This document shows, in pieces, positions 23,641 through 34,433 of a stretch of 64,000 nucleotides of DNA (positions are counted from its first letter, which is position 1; each line of letters opens with the position of its first letter). The DNA is taken from contig NJPS01000003.1 of NCBI GenBank assembly GCA_002946415.1, forward strand, positions 372,001 to 436,000. The letters run 5' to 3'. Both the position numbers and the translations under genes were made by a program. The notes beneath the pieces were generated by a model. That model was not told the DNA's origin. It did not search any database and was given only the letters and a program-made list of their open reading frames with translations. This stretch comes from Rutstroemia sp. NJR-2017a BVV2 (taxonomy: Eukaryota; Ascomycota; Leotiomycetes; Helotiales; Rutstroemiaceae).

Positions 23641-26600
23641 TTCGGTTATAATAAAGTTATTAACCCTTTTATCTCTGAATCTCCAACTCAAGATAATCAA
23701 AAGCTCTTTAGATAAATAAGAGAATAGATTATTAATTTCGAGAGATAGCTTTAGAATATCTAAATATAATAATCTATTGAATAGAAAACAATATAGATAT
23801 ATCTATAGCTCTTATAAATATAGTTCGATTATATAACTGCAAATAATCTATAAGTAGTCTATAATAATCTATAATAGACTAGTTAGCTATTATAATATTT
23901 CTCGACTATAGAATCTATAGAATCAAGATTATAAAGTTATCTATCTAAGGTTACTAATATAACTAATAAACTAAGTAATAGCTAATAGTTTAGAGTATCT
24001 TTATAATAAGCTATTATTATTAATTACTTAGAAGTATATATCGAAACTTTGAGTTTATAGAGATTTAAATACTAGTATATACTAGACTAATTAGAAAGTA
24101 CTATTTTAGACTATATAGAAGATCTTTATCTTTAGTAGTTGCTATATCTCAATATCGAAGAAATTATTATATAGATTGTAGATTTCTTAATTAATCCTAT
24201 AAAGTATAAATATACTAGAGATTAATTTAGAGTTTTATATATATAAGAAGGAATATTGTTTAAGAAGTTCTATAAAGAATTTTGCCTTTTTGTATTACTA
24301 ATATAAAAGACTAATATAGAGGATCTATAAAATAACTTGACTACTAAAGTTATCTTATTTTATAGATATATATACTTTATAGTTTTTCTGAATAATTGCT
24401 TTCTAAATAAGAATATTCGATTATACTACTATATTAATATAACTAAAGCTAGTATTAAGATTATTAATATAATTTACTACTTTTACAATAAAGATATTTC
24501 TCGAAAAAGACAAAATACTACTTATTTAAATAGTAAGTAAGAATTTATATAACAAACAAAATCTATTCTTATTATAATCAATCTAGTATATATTTATATA
24601 AATACCTTATTACTATCCCAAACCCTTCGTTACTTCATATCTAACTATATTACCTATATATAGCTACTAGCTACTAATAAGGGTATTAACTTCTTCTATA
24701 CAAATATAGATCGAGCTAGATCTCAAACCCCTTATATTATCAATATAGTGGAATATTGGGAAGAAAGTAATAAAGAAGAAACTCTTTCAGATACCTCTAA
24801 AGATCAAAATCTTATTATATAAATAGAGATTATAGTTTAGATTATTTATAAGGAAATAGATTAAGTAAAAGATACTATCTAATAAAAAACTTCTTTCTAA
24901 GTAGGCTAAGAAATATAAGATATTTGGATTTAACAAAACTAATAAATAGAGAGTATATAATAATATTCTATATCTTAACTAAAAATAGACTCTTCTTTCT
25001 AATTAAAGCTTTTATTGATTTAGAAGCAAATAATTTTGTATTTATTGATACTACTTTCCTTAAATATTTATTACCTTTCTTTAAATCTATCCTATATTTA
25101 TTAAAAACATCTTTATAGATCAAGAGCTATAACGATATTAAAAACCCCAAAATTATATATTATATTTTGCTTAATCTTATAATCAATAACTATATCTAAT
25201 TATTTACCTCCTTTTTAATTATCTACTTGAGTTTATACTTAGTAATCCTAGGTTGCTATTAGCTAATAGAGAACTATATTCTTGTTAACTATATTAAGAG
25301 AAGACTATATTAATTAAAGGATATCTTCTAGATTACTATTTATATTTATAATATTCTTATATAACTTTAAGGAGATCAAGCCTATATAGTTAATTGTTAT
25401 TATCAAGCTAATATAGAATATAGAGATCGATAACTAGATAACTATTAGTAGAAGAAATAACCAACTAATTTAAACTTCTTATTATTAGATAACTCAAACT
25501 CTTTATCTATAATATTACTAATATATTTTGTTTTATCTAATAGATTAAACCTTATTCTAAACCCAAGTATATTAATCTACAAAGTTACGATTTTGAAGAA
25601 AACTTCTAAAGATGAAATAACAAGTTTAGTTATATAGATCAACAAACTAGATATTGTCTATATTATTAATAGATTATTTTAGCAGAATACTTAAACTAAA
25701 GAAATCAAAACTATAAAGAAGAAACTAAAGAAAAAAGATAATCTATTTCTACTTATCCCTAAAAGAGTATCTAAACCTCTTTGGAAGTTTTAAACAAAGC
25801 GAAAACCTATAATTATAAAGATCAAAAATATTAGTAATATAGTTCTGAATCTGATCTATAAGAAGTATAGTAACTACGAACTTTTCTTAGTTACTTTCCA
25901 GGAAATTAACTTTCTAATTAACTAGTAGTAAACTCAGAATAATTAATATTTATAAATAGATAATTTTATTACTTAACTACTTAAATCTACAAATCGATAT
26001 ACTATACTATAGTTGATTCTATCAATAGATACCAAGGCTGAATTATCGATTCTAGATAAGTATATAGATTATATTTATATATTCTCTAAATAAGAATTAG
26101 ATATTCTATCTTTATATCGATAATATAACTATAAGATCGAGTTTGAAGATAATAATATAAATATATTAAAATATAACTTGCTTTATAAGATATCGGTTAA
26201 GAAACTCGAGATAGTTAAAGAGTATCTGATCGATAATCTAACTAAAAGCTTTATTAAACTTAGTTAAATATTATTTATTATCTTTATCTTATTTATAAAG
26301 AAGCCTAATAGTTTATTATATTTTTGTATTGATTTCTGTATATTTAATATTCTTATTTATAAAGATTGTTATCCTTTATCTTTGATTGATAAGATCTTTG
26401 TATAATTAACTAAAGCTAAAGTATTTACTAAACTTAATATCTACTAAGCCTTTTATTATATTTATATAGATTCTATTTCTGAAGAATATACTACTTTTCG
26501 GATATATTACAGAATCTACAAATATAAAGTTATACTTTTTGGACTAACTAATAGCTCTATAATCTACTAATATTATATAAATAATATTCTATTTAACTAC

Positions 26601-29358
26601 CTAAATATATTTTATATTATTTATCTTGATAATATCTTTATTTATTCTGAGAACAAATTTAAATATATTATATAAATATATCTAGTTTTATAATAACTTG
26701 AAGATATCGGTTTTCAAACCAATATTAAGAAATACAAATTTGATATAAAATATACTAAGTACTTAGACTTTATAATCTTAACTAATAATATCGAAATAGA
26801 TTTAAAGAAAGTATCTATTATATAATAATAATAATATCTAACTATAATTAAAGATATTTAATTCTTTTTAGGTTTCTACAACTTTTATAGATACTTTATC
26901 TATAATTTTGGAGTAATTACGAAATCTCTAATCTACTTAACCAAAACTAGAATATACTTCGACTTCGATATTATCTACTAATAAGTATTTAATATACTTA
27001 AGGAAATCTTAACAATTATATCCCTATTATAGTATTATAACTATAATCTCTTCTATATACTTGAAATAGATATATCGAATAATATAGTAGCAAATATATT
27101 TTTATAGAAATATAGAGATAACTAGTTACTTATCGTTTTCTACTCCAAGATTATATAGATTGTAGAACTTAATTATAAGATATATAACAAAGAAATATTT
27201 GCAATTATTAAATTATTTATATATTAGTATACTAAGTTTATTAGTACTCTTTATTAGATCAGAGTTTTTATAGACTATAAAGTATTAGAATACTTCATAA
27301 TAACTAAAACTCTTAATATAAAGTAAACTCGATAGATAGAATTACTAGTAAATTATTACTTTCTGATTATCTATCAATCTAGCAAAAAGAACTTTCTAGT
27401 AGATATACTGATATATAAAGTCGATGAACTCGATTTTCAGAATAGAATAAAGAAAGAATATTATAATTAATAACTACTTAAAGACTTATAGCTCGATCTT
27501 GAGATCTTAGTTTCTTATATTTAAGCCTATTTCGACCTAATCGATTAGTCGATTATTAGCTCGCTCAACTTAAATATTATATCAAATTCTTAGGATCTTA
27601 TTATATATATTCTACAAACAAATCATAATCAGAAAAGTTTGTAGTTACTATACCTTTAAGTACTCAAAAGTGATTCGATCTTTAAACTAAGAAATAGACT
27701 ACTATTCTATTATAGTTGACTAATTATATCTAATATAGATAATCTTTATATATTACTTATTCGAGAAGTATATAATACTATATCAATAGTTTACCTAGAT
27801 ATTAAGAAAACCTTTCTATTACTTTCAAACTAGTATTACTAGTATAGTATCTCTATAAATATTACTAATTATATATATAACTATTATACTTACTACTATA
27901 GTTCTATTCTAAGAAATAAAATCCCTAGACTATTATACCTATTACCTATTCCGATATATATATAGAAGTATATTATAATAGATTACTATAGTTTCAATAA
28001 AGATAAGTATAGATATAATAATATTCTGATAATTATCGATCGATTGAGTAAACAAGTAATTACAATTCTATATTATAAATCGATCATTATACAAGAATAA
28101 GCCAAACTTTACCTGATATATATTTACCAGTACTATAGAGCTCCGATCACTATATTTTCAGATAGAGAACTATAATTTATTTCTTCTTTCTAGTAGAAAT
28201 TTAATAATATCCTAGGTACTAAGATCAAGCTCTCAACTACAGATTATCTATAAACTGATAGTTAAACTAAGATTTATAATCAATATCTGCAACAGAGACT
28301 ATAACTATTTATCAACTACTACCAAGATAACTGGTCTGAGTTCTTACCTATAATAGATTATATATAACTTATATTGCTCTATATATTACTTAGCGATCTG
28401 CCTCTCTTCGAAGTACTTTATAGATATACCTCTAGAATTCTATAAAACTAGAAAGCTGATTTACAGCCTATTATAGATAATCTCAACCTATAAGATATAT
28501 ATACTTATATCTGTAGGAATCGTGAAGCCCTAGATTATATCTGCAATATAATCTGTAAAGCTTAAGTATATATAGTAATATCTGCAAATAAATATAGATA
28601 ATCTGTAGACTTCAATATAGGAGATTATATCTAGTTAGATATATATTATCTATTTATATAATATCTATCCAAGAAGCTCGATTATCTTATAGGTAGTTGC
28701 TTTAAAGTACTTGAGAAGATCGGTTATTCCTATCGATTAGAGCTCCCTGATACTATATAGATCTATAATATATTCTTTACTGAGAAGCTATATAAAGTAG
28801 CTGATAATCCTTTGCTTATACAATATAATAAGTCTCTGCTATCGATCAATATCACTAATATTAACGAATATATTATCGAGCAGATCCTAGTATATAAGCT
28901 ATAACGCAAATCACTAATATATTATATCTAATAGCAAAACTACGATATCGATCTGACCTAGTACTCGGTATCTGATCTAAAGACCTTGCTATTACTCTTA
29001 TATGATTTCTACTTGATTAATCTTATATTATCTAGCCTACCTATACTCCTTTTTGAATAGCTATATTTATACCAAGAAGAAGAAGAAGATTATAATTATC
29101 TTGAAGATAACCAATCTATAATACCGGTACAAAAGAAGTACTTCCTATTGTTACTTATTTAATAGCTATAATACTCGTTTTTAGCTTCAAATCCATTATA
29201 TACCATTTATTTAACTTTACTTCTTATATTCATTTAGCTGTACTTACAAGCTATAACGATGATTTCAAGCTACAAGATATATAATTTATTAACTAATAGA
29301 ACTATTAGATGCAACTATAAGAAGGTATAAGGGTATACCTTATTGAAGGGGGAGGTAG
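23641..29358 (+). pseudogene. Gypsy copy 2 gag-pol (decayed)
   Basis: Collinear with copy 1 over its length. Fragments visible: gag 24337-24540, protease-like 24924-25118 (KAFIDLEANNFVFI), RT near 26270-26830 ending in YLDNIFIYS, integrase near 27700-28400, chromodomain-like near 28860-29050. Frames are full of TAA/TAG. The two copies together would allow a pre-RIP consensus because they have been mutated at different sites. Confidence 0.8.
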
Positions 29359-29544
29359 TATAACGATATATACGATTTCGTGCTTAGTCAGGCCAATGCA
29401 AGCTAGGACTAGATAGAGTTAGCTAGGCACGTGATTGTTATATAATCACTTCTTGTATATAGGCTTTTCGAACTCTGAAGCTCTCTTAGTTCTTTAGTTC
29501 TTAATTCTAAGGTATATTCGATTCTTTCGAGATATATTATCACA
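29359..29544 (+). repeat. Gypsy copy 2, 3' LTR
   Basis: 186 bp, begins TATAACGA and ends ATTATCACA. It is the least mutated LTR of this family in the window and the best reference copy. Confidence 0.92.
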
Positions 29545-29757
29545 GTATTATCTCCAAGATTTTTGCATTGTTCGATCAAATAATATATAGTACTTCGCAT
29601 AATACCAAAACAGGTTGCGAGGGAGGATACTAACTCCTCAGGCTTCCTACCGTCCAATATATCGTAGAATTGTATTCTTTTTTTGCTCGAATGTTCCTTA
29701 TATATAACCTAACTAGGAGGTATAATATCGCGCCTTATATATCTGGTGTTGACAATT
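29545..29757 (-). pseudogene. Tc1/mariner transposase, N-terminal part (segment 1 of 3)
   Basis: The minus-strand frame 29545-29700 encodes DILDGRKPEELVSSLATCF followed by RSTIYYLIEQCKN, a typical first helix-turn-helix of Tc1/mariner transposases. It is cut by the gypsy copy 2 LTR after LGDN. With 15776-16122 and 8576-9332 it makes about 1.3 kb, the normal size of a Tc1 element. Terminal inverted repeats could not be located with confidence. Confidence 0.65.
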
Positions 29758-30239
29758 TTTTAATTTAATTATAATTACTATAATCTAGTTTATTATATCA
29801 AGAAATATTCTCTCTAGTTTAATTAAAGAAATTACTAATTTTTTTTTTTTTTTGACTCTCTATATTGAAGTGATTCTTTCGTATATCTAGATCTCCTGCT
29901 ATATATACTATTGGGATATATATATTCTCACGTTGAGCCTTTTACAATATAGATAATGATTTTGGATAGCTGTCGGATTTGGATATATTGATTGCTTGCT
30001 CGATGCTAGTGTGATGTGATGTGATTTGATGCGATAAAATTGTATATCGTGGACGTTGGAGAATGGGCCATCAAATATTTGTGCATTAGGCTGGTCTGAG
30101 TGGATGCAATAACAGATTTCCATGGACGTGAAAAAACAGAACAGGCGAAATGGTAGTAGGCAACGACGTTAGAATCGACCCTTGATTGATTCCATGCCGA
30201 AGAAACGTATGGTAGAAATGCATTGAGTTATAATTTCTT
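29758..30239. other. AT-rich spacer, nothing recognised
   Basis: Contains a 15-base T run near 29840-29854 and a TG-rich patch (GTGATGTGATGTGATTTGATG near 30009). Small minus-strand frames have no motif. It marks the border between the RIPed block and the gene island. Confidence 0.5.
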
Positions 30240-30706
30240 AGTGTTGCCGTCGGATCCACAAAATGCTGCGGAATATATTCCCCATTCTTCTCACACTTCT
30301 GCGCCACCGGCATAACATACGTATCCACAAAAACCCTCAACGCCCTCTGCAACGCTCTATGACTTTCCCCATAATACGGGCTCTTAAACTGCGGCGTAAG
30401 CCAAGTCGGCTCCCCATACGGCACTAAACTCAGATCTCCCGGCTTTTGCTTCAGAATCTACGGTTTCTCGCCTTCAATGGTGCCGATACACAGTTTCGAG
30501 TATTTTTAGTTCACTTCGTGGCGATGCAGGTTGTAGAATGCTTCAGTGGCATCGCTGCCGCCGACTTGTTTGAGGACGGCTTCGCCGCCTGGGTGAGCGG
30601 AGATGAAATCGGTTACGTCGTAGACTTTGCTGTCGATTATGAACCAGAGGAAATCTGAGGTGTTGTTTTTGGAAACTTCGTCTCGGGTTAAGGTGTGGTG
30701 AGGCAT
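30240..30706 (-). pseudogene. Cytochrome b5-acyl-CoA dehydrogenase fusion, 5' fragment
   Basis: From ATG 30706 the minus strand encodes a cytochrome b5 heme-binding domain: WFIIDSKVYDVTDFISAHPGG with the first heme His in HPGG, then FYNLHRHEV with the second. The same frame continues through KYSKLCIGTIEGEKP and KQKPGDLSLVPYGEPTWL into the N-terminus of an acyl-CoA dehydrogenase (RALRVFVDTYVMPVAQ). Two stops interrupt it: TAA after HEVN (about 30506) and TAG after GEKP (about 30458), both one C-to-T step from a Gln codon. Similarity fades near 30240 and the catalytic C-terminal domain is missing. In fungi such fusions oxidise acyl-CoA. The gene lies at the edge of the RIPed block, which may explain the damage. 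Confidence 0.82.
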
Positions 30707-31683
30707 GATGGATGAGATGAGAGAGATGGATTACGTAGATGTTAGAGTAGTGATAAATAAGTAAAGAGGGGAAATCTCGAGTATATCTCTTTCCAGGTGT
30801 ATAACAAGAACACGAGGAACGAAATTCTATACAATGAACAAAATTGGAAGGAAAGAAGTATTGGAATGTAAGCTGGTGTTTATGGTGATTAGTATTGTTT
30901 GCAGCACAAATCTGGGGAAAGTCTGGGGTAATATTAGCCCGCAAATGCCTGATGCCGAGGTATAACTTTGGCCAATCATAGTACGCGTATTGTTAAAGGG
31001 GCTTTAATTACCGTATCACATTGAAAAAATGGTTTGGTGCATGTTTCAACTGCAGATATTCGAAATCTCAATTTTGGAAAAACCGTCTCCATTGATTAGG
31101 ATAACATCCTTGAAAAGCTTTAATTGAGCTATCTAAACAATATTGAATACCTTGCTGACTTCACTATTCCCCTCTTAGTTACTAAGTGTATACTACCCTC
31201 GCCTTGAAAGAAGAGATTCTTGATAATCCTGACAATGTTTTAACCTCTAAGTTCTCTCTAGTACTTCTATTGATATGTCTATCGATGTTCTCTCAGTTGG
31301 TTTGCCAATGACTGTGAATATTGGGAAACCTGTGGTTTTCTAGAAAATAACTAATAATAAAACAAACAATAAAACAATAAGGCAAATACAAGGCAAATAC
31401 AACTGCATTCTTGATTCTTACTTTTCTAACTAATGATTCTAGCTAGCTAATATAATCCGTCAAGAAAAGCAAATATATAGGTGGGAATACTAAAATCTAT
31501 GCTATAACTAGTGGCTTGACGCTATCTATGGCTTCGTATTCTACCTATGTGAAACAAATATCAGCCCCATGGTTTCGGATATCACCCCATTGTGCCGTAC
31601 CCCAGGCAGATATGACGAATATCAGCCTTATGTTTTCAAGCCTCTATTCCGACAGTGAACATGCGTCATTCCATCAGGTCATT
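30707..31683. other. Intergenic, nothing recognised
   Basis: About 1 kb upstream of the cytochrome b5 pseudogene and downstream of the desaturase. Moderately AT-rich with an A-rich patch (near 31340-31400). The open frame at 31516-31875 (plus) is largely antisense to the last desaturase exon and is not considered real. Confidence 0.5.
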
Positions 31684-33280
31684 CTACTGCTTACTCCAAC
31701 CCTTCTGACTCATCCAAAACTCCGGGGCAGGAGACGGACCACCTTTATAAATCATAGTCCTCTCCTCCTGTTTTCTTCCCTCATCATCAGGAACCACATA
31801 TTGGCATTTTGTAAATGCTTCCCACATGCATTTCCAGAAATTGCGTTTTTTGTCTGCGTGGTAGGAGGCGCCTAGGAGGGGCATGATGGCTTTGGTGGCT
31901 TCTTCGGCGTGGTATTGTGGGATTCGGCTAGGAGTGAGGGTGGGATGTTAGTTCTCTGTTACTTACGGTGGTTGGATTCTAAGCATTGGTAGAGAGAGAG
32001 GAAAGGGGAAAGGGGAAAGTGGAAAGGGGAAAGGGGAAAGGGGAAAGGGGAAAGGGGAAAGGGGAAAAGGGAAAGTGGAAAGGGGAAAGGGGAAAAGGGA
32101 AAGGGGAAAAGGGAAAGGGGGAAGGGGGAAAGGTGATTGGACTTACGAAAACAAATGGTGAATAACATGAAATTCCGCAATATTATGCAACATATGCTTC
32201 CCTGCCCACCCCAAATCTCGATCCACAGTCGCCAATGCACCTTTCAGGAAGTTCCAGGCTTCAGGCTCGTATTTTGGCACATCCGGGTGTGTATGGTGCA
32301 GATACGTAATAGCGACAATCCAATGATTGACCCAGAGATAGGGCTGGAAATACAGTAATGCGATCATAGAACTATCGAGAATTTGGCTCGCGTGCCAGAG
32401 TCCATATAGCACGAGCCCGATCCCAATATCAGAAAGGAGAATCAGATGAGCTTCTTCGGGGCGGAAGAGGCTGGAAACAGGTGAGAAATGGCTATTCCCA
32501 AACGGCACACCCGACTGATTCCCATTCAACGCCCCCTGAGAAGCCGTAATATTCGCCATCAAATACCACGGGAATCCAAACAACTGCTGCATAACAATTC
32601 GCAACAAAGTGTAGATGGGAGAATCCTCGGTCATTTCTTCTAATCGGTCGACGTTGACGCTCAATGCGGCAGCATACTTGTATTTGGGAAGAGGAACATA
32701 GTTGTGGTCTTTGACGAGGTGGTTGGCGTAGATGTGGTGTCGACGGTGGGAGGATTGCCAGGAGAAGTAGGGGGTTAGGAGAAAAGAGTGGAGCAGCCAG
32801 CCAAGAGTGTCGTTGAGAGCGTTGGAGGGGGAGAAGGCAGAGTGCCCGCATTCGTGGCCGAGAACCTGGGAAAGGAAGGGTTTAGCGGAGTGATACATGC
32901 ATCTGGTGACTTCTGAACTTGAAGTTCATGTTGTGCTTACCCAAAGACCAGTGAATGTTAAACCTTGGATAGCACCATAGATAGACCAAGCAGCATAGCG
33001 AAGGAGTGGAGTCTCTATCAGAGGTATGTAGAAGTATGCTATTGCTGCCGTCGATGTAGCAACGACTAAGTCTCTGAACAGGTACCAGAATGAGAGACGG
33101 TAGGATGGTTGGAAGCAGTAGTCGGGAATTGCAACACGTAAGTCTTTGATGGTTACTTTGGCATTGGTTGGAACTTCCTGTTATGGTAGTCAGCAACTGT
33201 TTTCCACAGAAACTTGAGAAGGTCAAGCATACCCCCCCTTTGACGAGCTCCGTCGGGTGACTGGTGAAATCGAGCGTCAT
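31684..33280 (-). CDS. Delta-12-type fatty acid desaturase
   Basis: Membrane di-iron desaturase of the oleate delta-12 (FAD2) family, acting on acyl lipids in the ER. Four exons: 33233-33280, 32941-33177, 32147-32865, 31684-31927, all phases closing, 415 aa. Three histidine boxes: HECGH (99-103), HRRHH (135-139) and HVIHH (328-332). Hydrophobic segments lie between them. The start ATG has a good context (ACCATGA). The protein is shorter at the N-terminus than many housekeeping delta-12 enzymes, so it may be a pathway-specific paralogue; FAD2 homologues also include acetylenases, which the sequence alone cannot separate. Intron 3 contains a GA-rich satellite. Divergent from the P450 at 34434 with a shared 1.15-kb upstream region. 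Confidence 0.93.
31999..32130. repeat. GGGGAAA minisatellite inside a desaturase intron
   Basis: About 130 bp of imperfect tandem GGGGAAA/GGGAAAGT units, purine-only on the plus strand (polypyrimidine in the transcript of the minus-strand gene). It fills most of the 219-bp intron 3 of the desaturase. Confidence 0.95.
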
Positions 33281-34433
33281 GGTAAATTTGAACTTGCTTG
33301 AGAAGATCAGAAGACTTCACTTCAGAAGATGGTACGAGAAGAACGTGATGATTAAAGTAATGTCGAACAAGACTTCAAGACCCTGAGTTTTGTACTCTGA
33401 TAAGAGCGATGTTAACATGTACCCTTTTCTCTTATCTCAAGCTTAGCTTGATATTGCATGTGAAAATGCTTCATGATGACGCATGATAAGCTTATCCCAG
33501 CTTAGTCGAGCTGTCAAGCTGTCAAGCTGTCACGCTGCCACCTTGGCTGTTAATACTAGTATGCAGCGCCACAATCTTGCTTGCATATATCACGCTGCCA
33601 TCTTGGCTGTTAATACTAGTATGTAGCGCCACAATCTTGCTTGCATATGTCAGCGTAGGATGACTGGGATTATGCAGCACTTTCTCTAGGAGGAATATCG
33701 AATATCAGCACCAATTCAAGCTACCACCTCAAGACTTCCCATCCCACACTTTCGACCGAGCAAGCGCTCACGACAGTTTGAACCTAGAGCCCAAAGATAC
33801 CAGGTAGCAACGGGTGGACCGTATCCCATCCATACAAATTGCGCAACTCACTCCGTATCGTACTCTCACTGTGACGCTGGGGCGTTTGTAAGACTTCGTG
33901 GACGTTACGTACTGTGCAAACGGTCCCACCGGATACGACATCGGGCTGACTAGAGCGGAAAATTTTCCTCCGGTCTTACTGGTAATTTGTGGGGTAAACG
34001 GGGCGGTTCGGCATTGACAATAGCAGAAGGGAAGGAATGGAGGAAGGATTTTTTGGATTGCAATGGCATGATTGATTGCATGATTGATTGCATGGTTCAA
34101 TGAAAGTTGCGAGGTGAGGAATGAAATTCAGATTGTGCTACCTTTCATGTAATATCTGGCATCGGTTTCATGGGTTCTTGGATGGGCGAAATTATGCATG
34201 CAGGTTTGTCACATTCTGGTTGAGAATACATGGATGGTTTGGGAACTACTCGGTTATAAACGATGTTACTTTTACGCCGCAAATGGTCATGGCTCGATTT
34301 AGAAACTAACTGTGCCAGTGACTGTGCTGCTGGGACTTGTTATCCTTATTTCACGGAAAAGAACAAAATTCCTTTCACTTCAAGTCACGTTTCATCATTT
34401 GTGCTCAAGTTTGCAACAGACTCTCGAAAAACC
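33281..34433. promoter_or_regulatory. Divergent upstream region, desaturase/P450
   Basis: 1153 bp between the start codons of the desaturase (minus) and the first P450 (plus). Contains the 60-bp tandem repeat at 33531-33650, three copies of GCTGTCAA (about 33509-33532), and a 12-bp tandem GCATGATTGATT near 34066-34097. Core promoter elements were not resolved. A 5' untranslated region with short upstream ATGs precedes the P450. Confidence 0.6.
33531..33650. repeat. Two tandem 60-bp repeats in a divergent promoter
   Basis: Copies 33531-33590 and 33591-33650 start CACGCTGCCA and contain GGCTGTTAATACTAGTATG and AGCGCCACAATCTTGC. They differ at three positions, all transitions. Could hold binding sites for a regulator of both flanking genes. 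Confidence 0.95.

Larger units (their letters stand above)
16123..29544 (+). mobile_element. Gypsy chromovirus copy 2, split by a nested gypsy
   Basis: Same family as 9333-15775. LTRs of 186 bp at 16123-16308 and 29359-29544; target duplication ATATT/GTATT (one transition). The body is 16309-16691 plus 23641-29358, because another gypsy (16692-23635) is inserted in its leader. A classic polypurine tract GAAGGGGGAGGTAG (29345-29358) abuts the 3' LTR. Subtracting the insert leaves about 6.5 kb, equal to copy 1. The 3' end from about 28200 onward keeps more G+C than the rest. Inactive. Confidence 0.92.

Noticed and set aside
31516..31875. 119-codon plus-strand ORF with hydrophobic stretches
   Set aside because: Mostly antisense to the last desaturase exon (31684-31927), whose C-terminus is well supported.
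31999..32130. Possible CRISPR-like array of GGGGAAA units
   Set aside because: Simple purine minisatellite without spacers, inside a eukaryotic intron.
33531..33650. Possible LTR or transposon end
   Set aside because: Direct tandem copies without inverted repeats, target duplications or coding content; a local duplication explains it.
33768..34100. 110-codon minus-strand ORF beginning NHAINHAINHAI
   Set aside because: Start lies in a 12-bp tandem repeat; no family motif and located in the divergent promoter.
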